Origin: Imperialibacter roseus
GTDB taxonomy: Bacteria; Bacteroidota; Bacteroidia; Cytophagales; Cyclobacteriaceae
Length of the DNA stretch: 64,000 nucleotides
Direction: 5' to 3'
NCBI RefSeq assembly: GCF_032999765.1
Contig: NZ_CP136051.1
Coordinates: 2,394,417 to 2,458,416, forward strand
Shown: in pieces, positions 36,001 through 44,790 of the stretch
How positions within the stretch are numbered: the first letter of the stretch is position 1
How the letters are laid out: each line of letters opens with the position of its first letter
Made by a program: the position numbers and the translations under genes
The notes under the pieces: model-generated
Told to the model about the DNA's origin: nothing
The model's database searches: none
What the model saw: only the letters and a program-made list of their open reading frames with translations

Positions 36001-37407
36001 CACAACGACCTATTTGCTGTGGCTGACAATAACTTGCAGGCACTGGATGCCAGGGCATTACCAGCGGATACCTATACCGTAAGGATAATGGCCGACGATG
36101 GGCACGGAGGACAAATTAAAAAGGCATTTGAAATAACCGTGGAGGATGATATCGCACCTGTTGCTGTGGCCAAAGACATCGAGGTAGCCCTGGCGGAAGG
36201 CGGCACCACAACAATAGACCCTTCCATGGTTGACAATGGAAGCATTGACCCGGCAGGAGGGGAGGTTAGTTTTTCACTAAGCCAAACGGCCTTTTCCTGT
36301 GACAACATTGGACAAAACGTAATATCCTTTACAACAACAGATGGGGCTGGCAACAGTTCCTCGATAGACTTTACTGTCACCATTGTGGATGACTCACCTC
36401 CCGTTTTGAAGGTACGGGAAGCTGTCATATACCTTGGGAATGAGGGCGCTGCCACCCTGTCTGTTGTTGATATTGACAATGGGAGCACCGACAATTGTGG
36501 CATTGCACTTAGTTTGAGCCGGACAAATTTTGCATGTGAGGACCTTGGAGAAAAGGAAGTGACAGTGACGGGGAAAGACCCCGCTGGCAACACAGTTACC
36601 GCTGTGGTGAAGGTTCAGGTGTTGGACACCATCGCACCAGTGGTCGCTGGACACGACATAACAGTATACCTCGATGGAGATGGGGTATCAGCAGTGGCTG
36701 ATATAGCTATCGACTTTGGGACGACCGACAACTGCGGGCTTGACGCTCTCTACCTGGACTGGCCTTCTGATTTCATTGACTGCGGACAATTAGGCGACCA
36801 TTTGGTAGATTTAGTTGGCGTTGACAAAAGTGGCAACACCACCGTGAAAGAGATAACCATGACTATAGCGGACAACCAACCTCCAAACCTTTTTACCAAG
36901 TCACTTACTGTTACACTGGATGAGGTTGGGCAAGCCGAAATTACCGTTGATGAAATAAATGACGGGAGTTATGACAACTGCTCAACGGCCGAATACACGC
37001 TGAGCAGGACAGTTTTTACCTGTGAAGACCTTGGGACGACGACAATAGAATTCACAGGTATGGATGCTTATGGGAACACATCGTCGCAAACTGTAGAACT
37101 AACCGTAGAAGGCGCCTGCAACGAATTGCTGGGAGCTAAGGATGCGTTGGCAGCAGACGTTATCGTTTATCCAAATCCGGCTACAGATTTTATAATGTTA
37201 AGGTCTGCGAATGGCAGTGGCTTTGATAATGGCGAGGTGTACGTGTATGACCTTACCGGCATGCCTGTCGTTAAACAAACAGTCAGGGCAGGCGAAGATG
37301 AGGTCAAACTGTCTGTTATGGGCTTACCAAAAGGTGTATACCACCTTATATTCAAGAAATACAACAGCAGCGATAGTTCACTGAGAACCTCATTTATCAA
37401 GCACTAG
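33016..37407 (+). CDS. Large T9SS-secreted surface protein: two FG-GAP propellers, cadherin-like and HYR-like domains
   Basis: A 1463-aa secreted protein. After a signal peptide (1-20) come seven FG-GAP/VCBS repeats of the type WGDYDNDGDLDLVI (about 38-385), a cadherin-like pair (about 390-580), a second block of seven repeats (about 600-940, one of them degenerate), another cadherin-like domain (about 950-1050), four HYR-like domains (about 1050-1375) with paired cysteines of the DNCG type, and a C-terminal Por-secretion tail (VIVYPNPATDFIML, about 1385-1463) that routes it through the type IX system. The aspartate loops should bind calcium. Seven repeats per block match seven-bladed propellers. 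It is probably an adhesin or polymer-binding surface protein; the ligand is unknown. Confidence 0.9.
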   Translation: MKVRMIFALLVLAVVRPTWAQFNEDAVNSIVINETSAGGVSDWGDYDNDGDLDLVIGSFGFLFVELYINEGGTFTLSNPGIFSTNGGNIKWGDYDGDDDLDLLVTRSRSFSDDYLLKLYENEEGIFTDVTNEAGLPTSLSHFGSWGDFDGDDDLDLAVIATKDGKIKAIIYENNSGVFTDINAALPEAEEGTVTWANFDESGDLELLVTGFNRTAFKTQSSIFKRVDGAFEDSGAGLSGVMYSSASAGDFDGDSDLDIILTGSANSLATHPTGVPKSFIYRNDDGAFTALSAGISDVMYGSSDWGDYDDDGDDDLIVTGLTNYLEGEAISKIYQSNGDGTFADVEALLPSTIFGNAQWGDYDGDTDLDFVLIGQQYIYDDLPVRKVYTNMLLPETSIDLVTINENMPVGTVIGELTTVPAGDYSYSLAADVADNTSFVVEGSQLLSKLIFDYESQSSYLITVEASIDGEITHSQLLAIEINDLNEAPSFIQLDNLAVNRSVGNGGLVATLSANDPDADNEHEFALTSGEGDDFNSQFSIAGNMLIVDSPGSLSAGAYSIRIKAVDQDEAAVEQGLVIDVIDDIPWTFVRNDLASEVLEAMTFTDADWADYDGDGDQDLLIVGTDESSQPVVRIYQNDLGTFVDTEASLPILLAGAARWGKRTADGYADVLLTGSVDGVPQTEVYHYENGGWNKTASDFVSVGDLGSSYVDWADYDQDGDLDVVLTGSTASSIKYSKIYRNDEGTYIDIEATLAVVSDGIVEWGDYDGDGDLDLALAGDGWFEFVGKVYRNDGGQFVDIGADITPVGVSSLRWGDYDNDGDLDLLLHGIDTDWVTHTYIYEYDGNSFVETELFLGFGTSYVDWADYDHDGDFDIIATGSLVESENITTRVFENNDKAFSDLLMDLPGAILGQVQWINIDSDLDLDYLITGFNGSNVISELYLNQLLSNQAPADLLLDNAHLIQSAGLQALVGSFSVVDPDEANAHTYSLATGEGDEHNDLFAVADNNLQALDARALPADTYTVRIMADDGHGGQIKKAFEITVEDDIAPVAVAKDIEVALAEGGTTTIDPSMVDNGSIDPAGGEVSFSLSQTAFSCDNIGQNVISFTTTDGAGNSSSIDFTVTIVDDSPPVLKVREAVIYLGNEGAATLSVVDIDNGSTDNCGIALSLSRTNFACEDLGEKEVTVTGKDPAGNTVTAVVKVQVLDTIAPVVAGHDITVYLDGDGVSAVADIAIDFGTTDNCGLDALYLDWPSDFIDCGQLGDHLVDLVGVDKSGNTTVKEITMTIADNQPPNLFTKSLTVTLDEVGQAEITVDEINDGSYDNCSTAEYTLSRTVFTCEDLGTTTIEFTGMDAYGNTSSQTVELTVEGACNELLGAKDALAADVIVYPNPATDFIMLRSANGSGFDNGEVYVYDLTGMPVVKQTVRAGEDEVKLSVMGLPKGVYHLIFKKYNSSDSSLRTSFIKH

Positions 37408-37623
37408 GTGTGAAACACTTCTTTGGTTAAGAATGGGTTAATTCAAGCATAAATAACACTTTTGGTCTAAAGAAAATGAGGTCTCTCTTTCATCTAAAGC
37501 TATACACTGAGATCATTTAGTACATTCTTGTTTGCTAAAACGTGCCATCTGCCATACTTTTGACTACCAGTCTTTGCAAGTAAGGTTATTTTTTTGGCTT
37601 CAATCAGTTGTGTATTTTTCCTA

Positions 37624-37631
37624 TATATTTG
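37624..37631 (+). promoter_or_regulatory. Candidate -7 box for the PKD-repeat gene
   Basis: TATATTTG is a full TAnnTTTG match. It lies immediately before an ATG at 37633, so that ATG could not be in the transcript's translated part if this box is used. The start at 37648 fits instead. The -33 TTG spacing is not ideal (13 or 27 bases). Confidence 0.4.
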
Positions 37632-37647
37632 AATGAGGCGTTCATTC

Positions 37648-40600
37648 ATGAAGTATCTGCTGTTTTCCCTTTGTTTGGCCCCTTTGTCCTGCCTTGCGCA
37701 AAGCGTCGATTTTTCAATCGATTTTTCGGAAGGTTGTGTTCCGCTGACAGTCAATTTTACTGACATATCCACTGCAAGCCCCATCACAGACTATCAGTGG
37801 ACTTTTGGCAATGGTAACAGCTCTGTGCTTCAAAATCCCAGCGCAGTATATACCGGCGCTGGCACATTTCAGGTGACATTGGTGGCCAAATCCGGCGCCG
37901 CTACGTTGGGGACTAAAACGATGGACATTGTGGTACATGACAAGCCTTCCATTGATTTTTCGTTTTCCCCTGTGGAAGGGTGCAGCCCGTTGCCAGTGTC
38001 TTTCGTTGCTGAGAGCCTCACAGCAGGGAACACCCTGCAGTCTTTCGAGTGGGTTTTTGGAGATGGGAGCTCCAGCAACGAGGAAGCACCTACGAACACT
38101 TACCAAAGCCAGGGCGACTACTCTGTTACACTTGTGGCAAAAGACCAGTTTGGCTGCGAAAGCACTGTTTCAAAAAGTGCTATCATCAAAGCATTCGGGA
38201 TTAAGGCAACCATCGGAGCTGATAAGACCGTTTTGTGTGAAACGCCAGCACAAGTGAGCTTTAGTGCGGCTGTGACCGGCTCAGGTGTGACCGGCACAGG
38301 TGCGGCCGGCACAGGTCAGAACATCGGTTACAAATGGGACTTTGGCGATGGCAGCACCAGCACAGCCCAAAACCCGCCCCATACCTACTCAACCGCAGGC
38401 GATTATAAGGTGACAATGACAGCAACTGACGAAAAAGGCTGCCAGGATAGTCAGGAGCTTTCAGTTGTAATCGGCAGCGGTACTGGGATCTCTTTCACAG
38501 CGTCTGCTTCTCAGACTTGTGTTGGCAACCAGGTTTACTTCATAGAAACATCTGACAAGACGATACTTTCCCGGCACTGGGATTTTGGAAACGGGAAGAC
38601 GTCCGATGCGGCTTCTCCGGTCACCACCTTCAGCGAGCCGGGCAAATATCAGGTAGTGCTCACGGCCCAGCTACAAGGGCAGGCTTGTGAAGCAAAAACA
38701 GTGAAAGAGATCATCGTGGGGGCAGACGCAGCACCGTCGTTTACCGCCCAGCAAAAGTGCTCACTTCAAATTCAGTTTTCGAATAGCTCGACCAACAGCA
38801 CCCGATGGAGTTGGAACTTTGGTGATGGAATGACATCGGAAGATGAGTCGCCCATTCATGCTTACGCCGCTCCGGGGTTGTACCAGGTAACTTTGACCAG
38901 CTATAGCAGTGCGGGCTGTGAAGCATTGCTAAGTCAGGAAGTTGAGGTGGTTCATATCGTCAATACAAAGATTCTTCCCGAAGACCAGCAAAGCTGTAGC
39001 GAAATTTCGCTGTCGGGCTGCGCACCGTTCACGCTTCCGTTTACTTCTGCAACAGAGGCAAGTGAAAGCTACTCCCTACTCTGGACTTTTGGCGACAATA
39101 CGTCGACCACCGAAGCCAACCCTACACATGTTTTCGATCAGCCCGGAAACTACGAGGTTGTGTTACTGGCGACAAGCGCATCTGGTTGCACGAGCCGGAA
39201 AGAAGTGGCCGTGGTGGTGTCATCCACAGTGCCTACAGCGGCCTTCACTGTCAGCAAGCAAGTTGTTTGCGCCTGGGAACCGATCAACTTCACAAGCGAG
39301 TCCCTGAATGCTACTTTTTATTGCTGGGACTTTGGTGATAGTACAGGGACTATTGAAGAGAACCCGATACATAGTTATGAACGACCGGGGTTGTACACGG
39401 TGAAGCTAAAAGCAAAAAATGCCGGTTGTGAAGACGAGATTGTTAAAACAGAGCTAATAGAGGTATTGAACCCTTTTGTTGATTTTGACTTTTCGAAAAG
39501 CTGCAACGATCCTAACATGATCAGTATCAGCAACTTTTCAAGTGACTACGATGGCATCACATGGGAATTTGGTGACGGCACTAAGAGCAACGAAATAGCT
39601 CCATCGCACACCTATCCAGGCCGGGGCACTTATACATTGAAAGCTACCGCATTCAACAATGAAACGTCCTGCGTGGTATCGGTCGAGCAGGGAGTAAGCA
39701 TTTACAACGTTCGGGCCGACTTTTCCACCACCGACACCACGATTTGCAAAGGTATTCCTGTTCAATTTAATGATGCATCAATCGATGCCGAGCATTGGGT
39801 CTGGACGTTTCCTGATGGCACCAGGTCGGATGTCACCAACCCGATGCAAACCTATTATGATGCCGGGTATTTTGGAGCAGAGTTGACTGTTACTGATCCC
39901 GACGAGTGTACATCGACCATAAAAAAAGAGGATGTCATCAGGGTATTGGACATCGATGGCGCATTTAGTTTTATTACAAATAATAAATGTGACTCTCTCG
40001 TAGTTAACTTCAAAGACTTCTCCAGAGGATCCCCCGGCATAGTCGCCTGGGAATGGGATTTTGGGGATGGCGGCTCGTCCACATCGCAAAACCCCGTACA
40101 TGCCTATTACGGCGAGATGAACTACAATATCGGGCTGACACTGACAAATACTGAAGGCACGTGCTCAATATTCAGAGAAAACGTTATTTCGTTTGTTAAG
40201 CCTGTTCCCAGGTTCATGACGGAAGCCGATGCGTATTGCGTGAATGATACGTTGACGTTAGAAAACATATCGATGAACGCCGTCAGCTATAGCTGGGAAC
40301 TCGGAGATGGCAGCACATCCACTGAGCTGGGGCCGGTTGTTTCTTACAACACGCCGGGCAGTTACACCATCAAGCTTCTTGCGCAGGACGTTGATGGATG
40401 CCTGAGCAAAGAACCAGCGATCAAAGAAGTCATTGTTGCGCAGCCGCAGGCTAAGTTCGAGGCTGTCAATACTTTTACCGAATGCCCACCGCTGATCACT
40501 ACCTTTCAGGATAAGTCGGGCGAGGGCATTGCCTCTTACCAGTGGGATTTCGGCGATGGGCAAACATCGGCACTGGCCCAGCCGGTGGTGACTTATCTCA

Positions 40601-41436
40601 TTCCGGGCGACTACTCAGTGTCACTTTCTGTAGTTGATGAGTATGGCTGCATGAGCACCGTTACAAAAGACACCATCGTCAGTGTAGGCGGCCCCTATGG
40701 TTCACTTGACTTTGATAGTTTGAGCACTTGCGAAGGTTTTGATATACTGTTTGAAGCGCATGGCACCAACACATCGACTTATAGATGGGATTTTGGTGAT
40801 GGTGACGTGGTGGATACACAAAGTAACTCTATAAACAGAGCATACGATGAAGCTGGGAACTATTTTTTAAACCTGGTCTTCATCAATTCACAAGGCTGCA
40901 CTGTGCCCTATCAGGTGTCACCTGCCATCGCCGTGGCACCCGGGCCCGAGTCTGACTTTACAATCAGTGAAATGTACCCTTTTACCCATGAGGAAGTGGT
41001 CGTCTCTGTAACGGAGGATTCAGATAGTCTGGCGTACTTCTGGCTAGTAGACGGCATAGAGTGGGAGGGGAATGAAGTGGCCGTTTCCTTCGAAAACTAT
41101 GGAGACAACGATGTGACGCTTTTTACAAAAGACACCGTGGGATGCGGCTCTGCTGTTGTCCATTCGTTTTTTGTGCAAGAGGAAGTCACCGATCTCCCCA
41201 ATGCATTTTCTCCAAACAACGACAGTTTCAATAATTCTCTTTACCTGCCTGGCGTGGAAAACGGCTTATGGACACTTGAAATATACTCCCGGTCGGGCAC
41301 CCAGGTCTTTCGCATGGAAAGATACGCAAATGACTGGGAGGGAGGAGAACTGGCTGCCGGTGTTTACTTCTATCAACTTGCCAACGAGCTGCGGCCTGAA
41401 AAAAAGATGAAGGGCTACCTTCACCTTGTCAGGTAA
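37648..41436 (+). CDS. PKD-repeat surface protein with gliding-motility-associated C-terminal domain
   Basis: A secreted protein of about 1262 aa. I choose the ATG at 37648 (MKYLLFSLCLAPLSCLAQ signal peptide) over the one at 37633 because a TAnnTTTG box ends at 37631. Thirteen clear PKD domains follow, each with a WDFGDGxxS core and a Y/F...PGxYxVxL ending, many with Cys pairs; a fourteenth is degenerate. The end (about 1185-1262), LPNAFSPNNDSFNN then YSRSGTQVF and GVYFYQLA, is the gliding-motility-associated (type B) T9SS domain. PKD arrays form extended stalks in adhesins and polysaccharide-binding proteins. It follows another T9SS cargo by 225 bases. Confidence 0.9.
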   Translation: MKYLLFSLCLAPLSCLAQSVDFSIDFSEGCVPLTVNFTDISTASPITDYQWTFGNGNSSVLQNPSAVYTGAGTFQVTLVAKSGAATLGTKTMDIVVHDKPSIDFSFSPVEGCSPLPVSFVAESLTAGNTLQSFEWVFGDGSSSNEEAPTNTYQSQGDYSVTLVAKDQFGCESTVSKSAIIKAFGIKATIGADKTVLCETPAQVSFSAAVTGSGVTGTGAAGTGQNIGYKWDFGDGSTSTAQNPPHTYSTAGDYKVTMTATDEKGCQDSQELSVVIGSGTGISFTASASQTCVGNQVYFIETSDKTILSRHWDFGNGKTSDAASPVTTFSEPGKYQVVLTAQLQGQACEAKTVKEIIVGADAAPSFTAQQKCSLQIQFSNSSTNSTRWSWNFGDGMTSEDESPIHAYAAPGLYQVTLTSYSSAGCEALLSQEVEVVHIVNTKILPEDQQSCSEISLSGCAPFTLPFTSATEASESYSLLWTFGDNTSTTEANPTHVFDQPGNYEVVLLATSASGCTSRKEVAVVVSSTVPTAAFTVSKQVVCAWEPINFTSESLNATFYCWDFGDSTGTIEENPIHSYERPGLYTVKLKAKNAGCEDEIVKTELIEVLNPFVDFDFSKSCNDPNMISISNFSSDYDGITWEFGDGTKSNEIAPSHTYPGRGTYTLKATAFNNETSCVVSVEQGVSIYNVRADFSTTDTTICKGIPVQFNDASIDAEHWVWTFPDGTRSDVTNPMQTYYDAGYFGAELTVTDPDECTSTIKKEDVIRVLDIDGAFSFITNNKCDSLVVNFKDFSRGSPGIVAWEWDFGDGGSSTSQNPVHAYYGEMNYNIGLTLTNTEGTCSIFRENVISFVKPVPRFMTEADAYCVNDTLTLENISMNAVSYSWELGDGSTSTELGPVVSYNTPGSYTIKLLAQDVDGCLSKEPAIKEVIVAQPQAKFEAVNTFTECPPLITTFQDKSGEGIASYQWDFGDGQTSALAQPVVTYLIPGDYSVSLSVVDEYGCMSTVTKDTIVSVGGPYGSLDFDSLSTCEGFDILFEAHGTNTSTYRWDFGDGDVVDTQSNSINRAYDEAGNYFLNLVFINSQGCTVPYQVSPAIAVAPGPESDFTISEMYPFTHEEVVVSVTEDSDSLAYFWLVDGIEWEGNEVAVSFENYGDNDVTLFTKDTVGCGSAVVHSFFVQEEVTDLPNAFSPNNDSFNNSLYLPGVENGLWTLEIYSRSGTQVFRMERYANDWEGGELAAGVYFYQLANELRPEKKMKGYLHLVR
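38271..38315 (+). repeat. Three-copy 15-bp in-frame tandem repeat inside the PKD gene
   Basis: Three units of 15 bases (38271-38285, 38286-38300, 38301-38315) of the form TGTGACCGGCACAGG encode VTGSG, VTGTG and AAGTG. They sit just before the third PKD core as an inserted flexible loop. Copy-number change would keep the frame. Confidence 0.75.
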
Positions 41437-41551
41437 TACTGAAGGTGGGCGGTAAAGGCGCTGCCCTGTTATACTCTACTGCCGTGAATCACTGTTAGCA
41501 ACCTCTTGAATTTTTCTTTTGCGCTTTCTGAACTAAAAGCTAAAGCTTGCG

Positions 41552-41567
41552 TTAACAAAAATGTTAA
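41552..41567. promoter_or_regulatory. 16-bp palindrome before tetR, candidate operator
   Basis: TTAACA (41552-41557), four A bases, and TGTTAA (41562-41567) form a perfect dyad ending 25 bases before the preferred TetR start at 41593. Size and position fit a TetR dimer site controlling its own gene and the efflux genes downstream. Confidence 0.5.
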
Positions 41568-41592
41568 ACAAAAAAGTAAAGAGCTTTCGTTC

Positions 41593-42210
41593 ATGAAAAT
41601 CGAAGAAGCACAGACTGAGCATGTGATCAAAGAGAAGGCCAAAGAGCTTTTTTTTAAGAAAGGGCTGATCAAAACGACTACCCAGGAAATTGCTGACGCT
41701 GCTGGGGTGAACAGGGCTTTGATTCATTACTACTTCAGGTCGAGGGAGCATATGCTGAGTATTCTGCTGGACGAAGCGATGGAAGAAAAGCGGGAACGGG
41801 TAAAAAGCATTCTTTCATTCGACCTGCCATTTAGGGAAAAGATAGCCAGGTACATCGATGCGATCATTACTTACAACATGACGTATCCATATCTTGAAAA
41901 CTTCATCATCAGCGAAACGGTGAGAAACAAGGATAGAACCGAAGCCTACTGCGCCAGGAACCAATCCCGATCAAGTGACTTGATTCGTGATCAGTTGGCC
42001 GAGGAAATCCAGCAAGGCAGGCTGGCACCCGTTACACCCGAACATTTTTTGGTTAACCTTATTGCGTTATGCAACTACCCAATGCTGGCTAAGCCTATTT
42101 TGAGAACGATTCACGGCATGACGGAAGAGGCTTACCACGAATTTTTGCTTGAACGAAAACAGGTCATCTACATGACAATTTTTAACGAAGAAATGCCATC
42201 AGTTAGCTAA
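41593..42210 (+). CDS. TetR-family regulator of the adjacent RND efflux genes
   Basis: About 205 aa from the ATG at 41593; a longer frame to 41506 would run through the palindrome and adds a low-complexity Lys-rich stretch, so I reject it. The N-terminal helix-turn-helix is AKELFFKKGLIKTTTQEIADAAG then VNRALIHYYFRSREHML (about residues 12-58), typical of TetR. The C-terminal ligand domain is not diagnostic. It is followed 55 bases downstream by tolC-mfp-rnd on the same strand, the usual arrangement of a local repressor that responds to a pump substrate. Confidence 0.9.
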   Translation: MKIEEAQTEHVIKEKAKELFFKKGLIKTTTQEIADAAGVNRALIHYYFRSREHMLSILLDEAMEEKRERVKSILSFDLPFREKIARYIDAIITYNMTYPYLENFIISETVRNKDRTEAYCARNQSRSSDLIRDQLAEEIQQGRLAPVTPEHFLVNLIALCNYPMLAKPILRTIHGMTEEAYHEFLLERKQVIYMTIFNEEMPSVS

Positions 42211-42265
42211 TGACTTCTTCTTCAACCAGTAACTTATTAATAAACTTTTAAGAACAAATTTGAGT

Positions 42266-43621
42266 ATGCAGCTTTTTCTACGGAAAGCACATTTGTTTCA
42301 AAAAACATCCATCAGGATGTCGATGCTGACACTTGTGTTAGTTTTATTGAATACCACTTTATCGCTGGGCCAGAGTGGCGACCCGCTGGAGGTTGCCACG
42401 CTTGACAAGGTGGTGGAATATGCCCTGGCTCATCAGCCCAATGTGCAGCAGGCCCAGATTGACGAGGAAATTACGGACAAGGCCATCAAAGGGAAGCTGG
42501 CCGACTGGTATCCTCAAGTCAATTTCACCTATAACTATCAACGTTTTATTGACTTGCAAGCAAGTGTAATTGGAGGGAACGTGATTCGGTTTGGGGTTAA
42601 CAATACCTCATCAGCGCAGTTCAGTGCTACCCAGGCTGTGTTCAACAGAGATGTGCTTCTGGCTAGCAGCACTGCTTCTCAGGTGCGAAGTCAGGCCGGC
42701 CTCAATACCAGCCGCAGTAAGATTGATGTGGTGGTGAATGTAACCAAAGCTTTTTATGACGCATTGGCCATGATGCAGCAGATTGAGGTAAACGAGGAAT
42801 CGATCGTTAGACTGGAGCGCAGCCTGAAGGATGCCCAAAGCCGGTATAATTCGGGTGTGTCGGATAAAACGGATTATAAAAGAGCCACTATTTTGCTGAC
42901 CAACGCCAAAGCTTCTTTGAAGACGAATCAGGAGCTGCTTAAGTACAAGCAAGAGTACCTGAAAACGCTGATGGGCTATCCGCTTGATCAGAACCTTCCG
43001 GTGCAATATGATCCGCTTTTGATGGAACAGGAAATAGCTCTCGATACAACCCAGGAGGTGAACTACGCTGATCATATCGATTTTAAGATTATGCAGTCAC
43101 AGAAAAACCTTCAGGACGCCAACGTGAAGTACAGCAAATGGGCTTTTTTGCCTTCTGTTAGCCTGTTTGGTAACTATAATCTTAACTATCAAAACAATAA
43201 CTTCAGCGATTTGTACAACACAAAGTATCCATTTTCTTTTGTTGGGGCTTCGCTGGCGCTGCCAATCTTACAAGGAGGTAAGAGGTTAGTGAAAATTCAG
43301 GAGGCTAATTTGTCGAACAGTCGATTAGACCTTGGACTGAAAAACCTGAAGAGTAATATCAATACTGAGTACACCAGGGCACTGGCGTCCTACAAAAGCA
43401 ATCTGGCACTCTATCAGGCACAAAAGGACAATGTTGAACTTGCTGAGGAAGTCTATGACATCATTCAGCTTCAATATCAAAGTGGTGTAAAAACCTACCT
43501 TGAAGTCACGATCGCAGAGAGTGACCTGAGAACAACCCGTATCAATTATTACAATGCCCTGTACATGGTGCTTGCCAGCAAAATGGATGTGCTGAAAGCC
43601 CTGGGCCAAATCAATTATTAA
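42266..43621 (+). CDS. TolC-like outer-membrane efflux protein
   Basis: About 451 aa; the start is the ATG at 42266 rather than the in-frame TTG six bases earlier. A signal peptide (about 1-35, ending LGQSGD) precedes two repeated helical-hairpin OEP domains: VEYALAHQPNVQQAQIDEEIT near residue 50 and repeats near 250, with the recurrent YNSGVSDKTDYKRA / YQSGVKTYLEVTIAE motif in each half. Such proteins form the trimeric exit duct across the outer membrane for RND pumps. It is the second gene of the efflux operon. Confidence 0.93.
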   Translation: MQLFLRKAHLFQKTSIRMSMLTLVLVLLNTTLSLGQSGDPLEVATLDKVVEYALAHQPNVQQAQIDEEITDKAIKGKLADWYPQVNFTYNYQRFIDLQASVIGGNVIRFGVNNTSSAQFSATQAVFNRDVLLASSTASQVRSQAGLNTSRSKIDVVVNVTKAFYDALAMMQQIEVNEESIVRLERSLKDAQSRYNSGVSDKTDYKRATILLTNAKASLKTNQELLKYKQEYLKTLMGYPLDQNLPVQYDPLLMEQEIALDTTQEVNYADHIDFKIMQSQKNLQDANVKYSKWAFLPSVSLFGNYNLNYQNNNFSDLYNTKYPFSFVGASLALPILQGGKRLVKIQEANLSNSRLDLGLKNLKSNINTEYTRALASYKSNLALYQAQKDNVELAEEVYDIIQLQYQSGVKTYLEVTIAESDLRTTRINYYNALYMVLASKMDVLKALGQINY

Positions 43622-43643
43622 TTCTTTAATTACTCAACCATAC

Positions 43644-44756
43644 ATGTCAGTGAATAAAATTTACATCTTTTTTGTCTTTGGCTTACTGCTAATCGCCGCA
43701 GGATGCGGAAGTAACAATCAACAGGGAGGGCCAGCACGGGGCCCGGTAGCAGTCACCGTGGAAGAGGTCAACTACACAATCGCACCTTTTTATGAAGAAT
43801 ACCCGGCTACTGTGAAGGCTTTGCAGGAAGTTGAGCTTCGTCCACAGGTGAGTGGTTATATCACAGGAATCTTCTTTAAAGAAGGTGACAAAGTAAAAAA
43901 AGGGCAGAAGCTCTACACCATCGATCAGCAGCAGTCGCAGGCGGCGTATAGCCAGGCGCTGGCGAACCTGGCTGTGCAGGAGGCCAATCTCGACAAAGCA
44001 AAAAAGGATTTTGAAAGATACAAAGAGCTTGAAAAAGACGATGCGATTGCCAAGCAGCAGGTAGATTATGCTGAATCGGCCTACACTTCAGCCAAGCAAC
44101 TTGTAGAAGCAGCGAAAGCCACTGTAAACAGCGTGCAAACCAATGTGCGCTACTCAACGATTGTGGCGCCATTTGACGGAACCATTGGCATTTCAGCAGT
44201 GAAGCTTGGTGCGTCGGTAACGCCTGGCCAAACGCTGCTTAACACTATTTCTTCCGATGATCCCATGGCAGTGGATGTAGTTATAGATCAAAGCAAAATC
44301 AGTGGCTTTAGCCAGATATTGGCGAAAGGCAGTGATAACGCAGCCGATTCCGCTTTCAGACTGGTGCTTGACAAGTCTTTGTACCCGCATTTTGGAAAGC
44401 TAAGCTTTATCGACAGGGCGGTAGATCCGCAAACGGGCACCATCAAAATTCGGGTGGAACTGCCAAATCCTGAGCACATGTTGCGCCCGGGCATGAGTGG
44501 CAGCCTGCAAGTGTTGTCGAACGTGTCCGGCAAATCCATCACCATACCTTTCAAAGCCGTTACAGAGCAGCTGGGCGAATTCTTTGTCTATGTGTCCGAC
44601 GGTAGCAAGGTGTCGCAAAGGCGGGTGAAACTGGGGAAACAAATTGGCAGCAACGTTATCGTTGCCGATGGTTTGAAGCAAGGTGAGGTAATTGCGGTAG
44701 AGGGTGTGCAGAATCTTAGAGAGGGAGCCGCCATCACAGTTGCCACAGCGAAGTAA
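43644..44756 (+). CDS. RND efflux periplasmic adaptor (membrane fusion lipoprotein)
   Basis: A 370-aa adaptor linking pump and outer-membrane duct. It has a lipoprotein signal with lipobox LIAAGC (C21), anchoring it in the inner membrane. The barrel-sandwich/lipoyl halves are VELRPQVSGYITGIFFKEGD (about residue 52) and TIVAPFDGTIGISAVKLGASV (about 170), separated by a helical hairpin (about 90-155), followed by beta-barrel and membrane-proximal domains. Family AcrA/MexA-type. It is cotranscribed with tolC and the permease. Confidence 0.94.
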   Translation: MSVNKIYIFFVFGLLLIAAGCGSNNQQGGPARGPVAVTVEEVNYTIAPFYEEYPATVKALQEVELRPQVSGYITGIFFKEGDKVKKGQKLYTIDQQQSQAAYSQALANLAVQEANLDKAKKDFERYKELEKDDAIAKQQVDYAESAYTSAKQLVEAAKATVNSVQTNVRYSTIVAPFDGTIGISAVKLGASVTPGQTLLNTISSDDPMAVDVVIDQSKISGFSQILAKGSDNAADSAFRLVLDKSLYPHFGKLSFIDRAVDPQTGTIKIRVELPNPEHMLRPGMSGSLQVLSNVSGKSITIPFKAVTEQLGEFFVYVSDGSKVSQRRVKLGKQIGSNVIVADGLKQGEVIAVEGVQNLREGAAITVATAK

Positions 44757-44790
44757 ATAATTCAACCAGAATCTATTCAATTAAGAAAAA

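Noticed and set aside
36072-36593. 173-codon - strand open frame in the FG-GAP/HYR gene
   Set aside because: Antisense to HYR-like repeats; repeat-driven codon bias explains the lack of stops.
37633-37647. Upstream ATG for the PKD protein
   Set aside because: Lies immediately after a TAnnTTTG box ending at 37631; the ATG at 37648 gives a standard signal peptide.
33137-41300. Periodic short repeats that might look like a CRISPR or satellite array
   Set aside because: The periodicity is protein-level (FG-GAP and PKD domains); DNA copies are divergent and there are no constant-length spacers.
42611-43075. 154-codon - strand open frame in the tolC-like gene
   Set aside because: Antisense to OEP helical repeats; no independent support.
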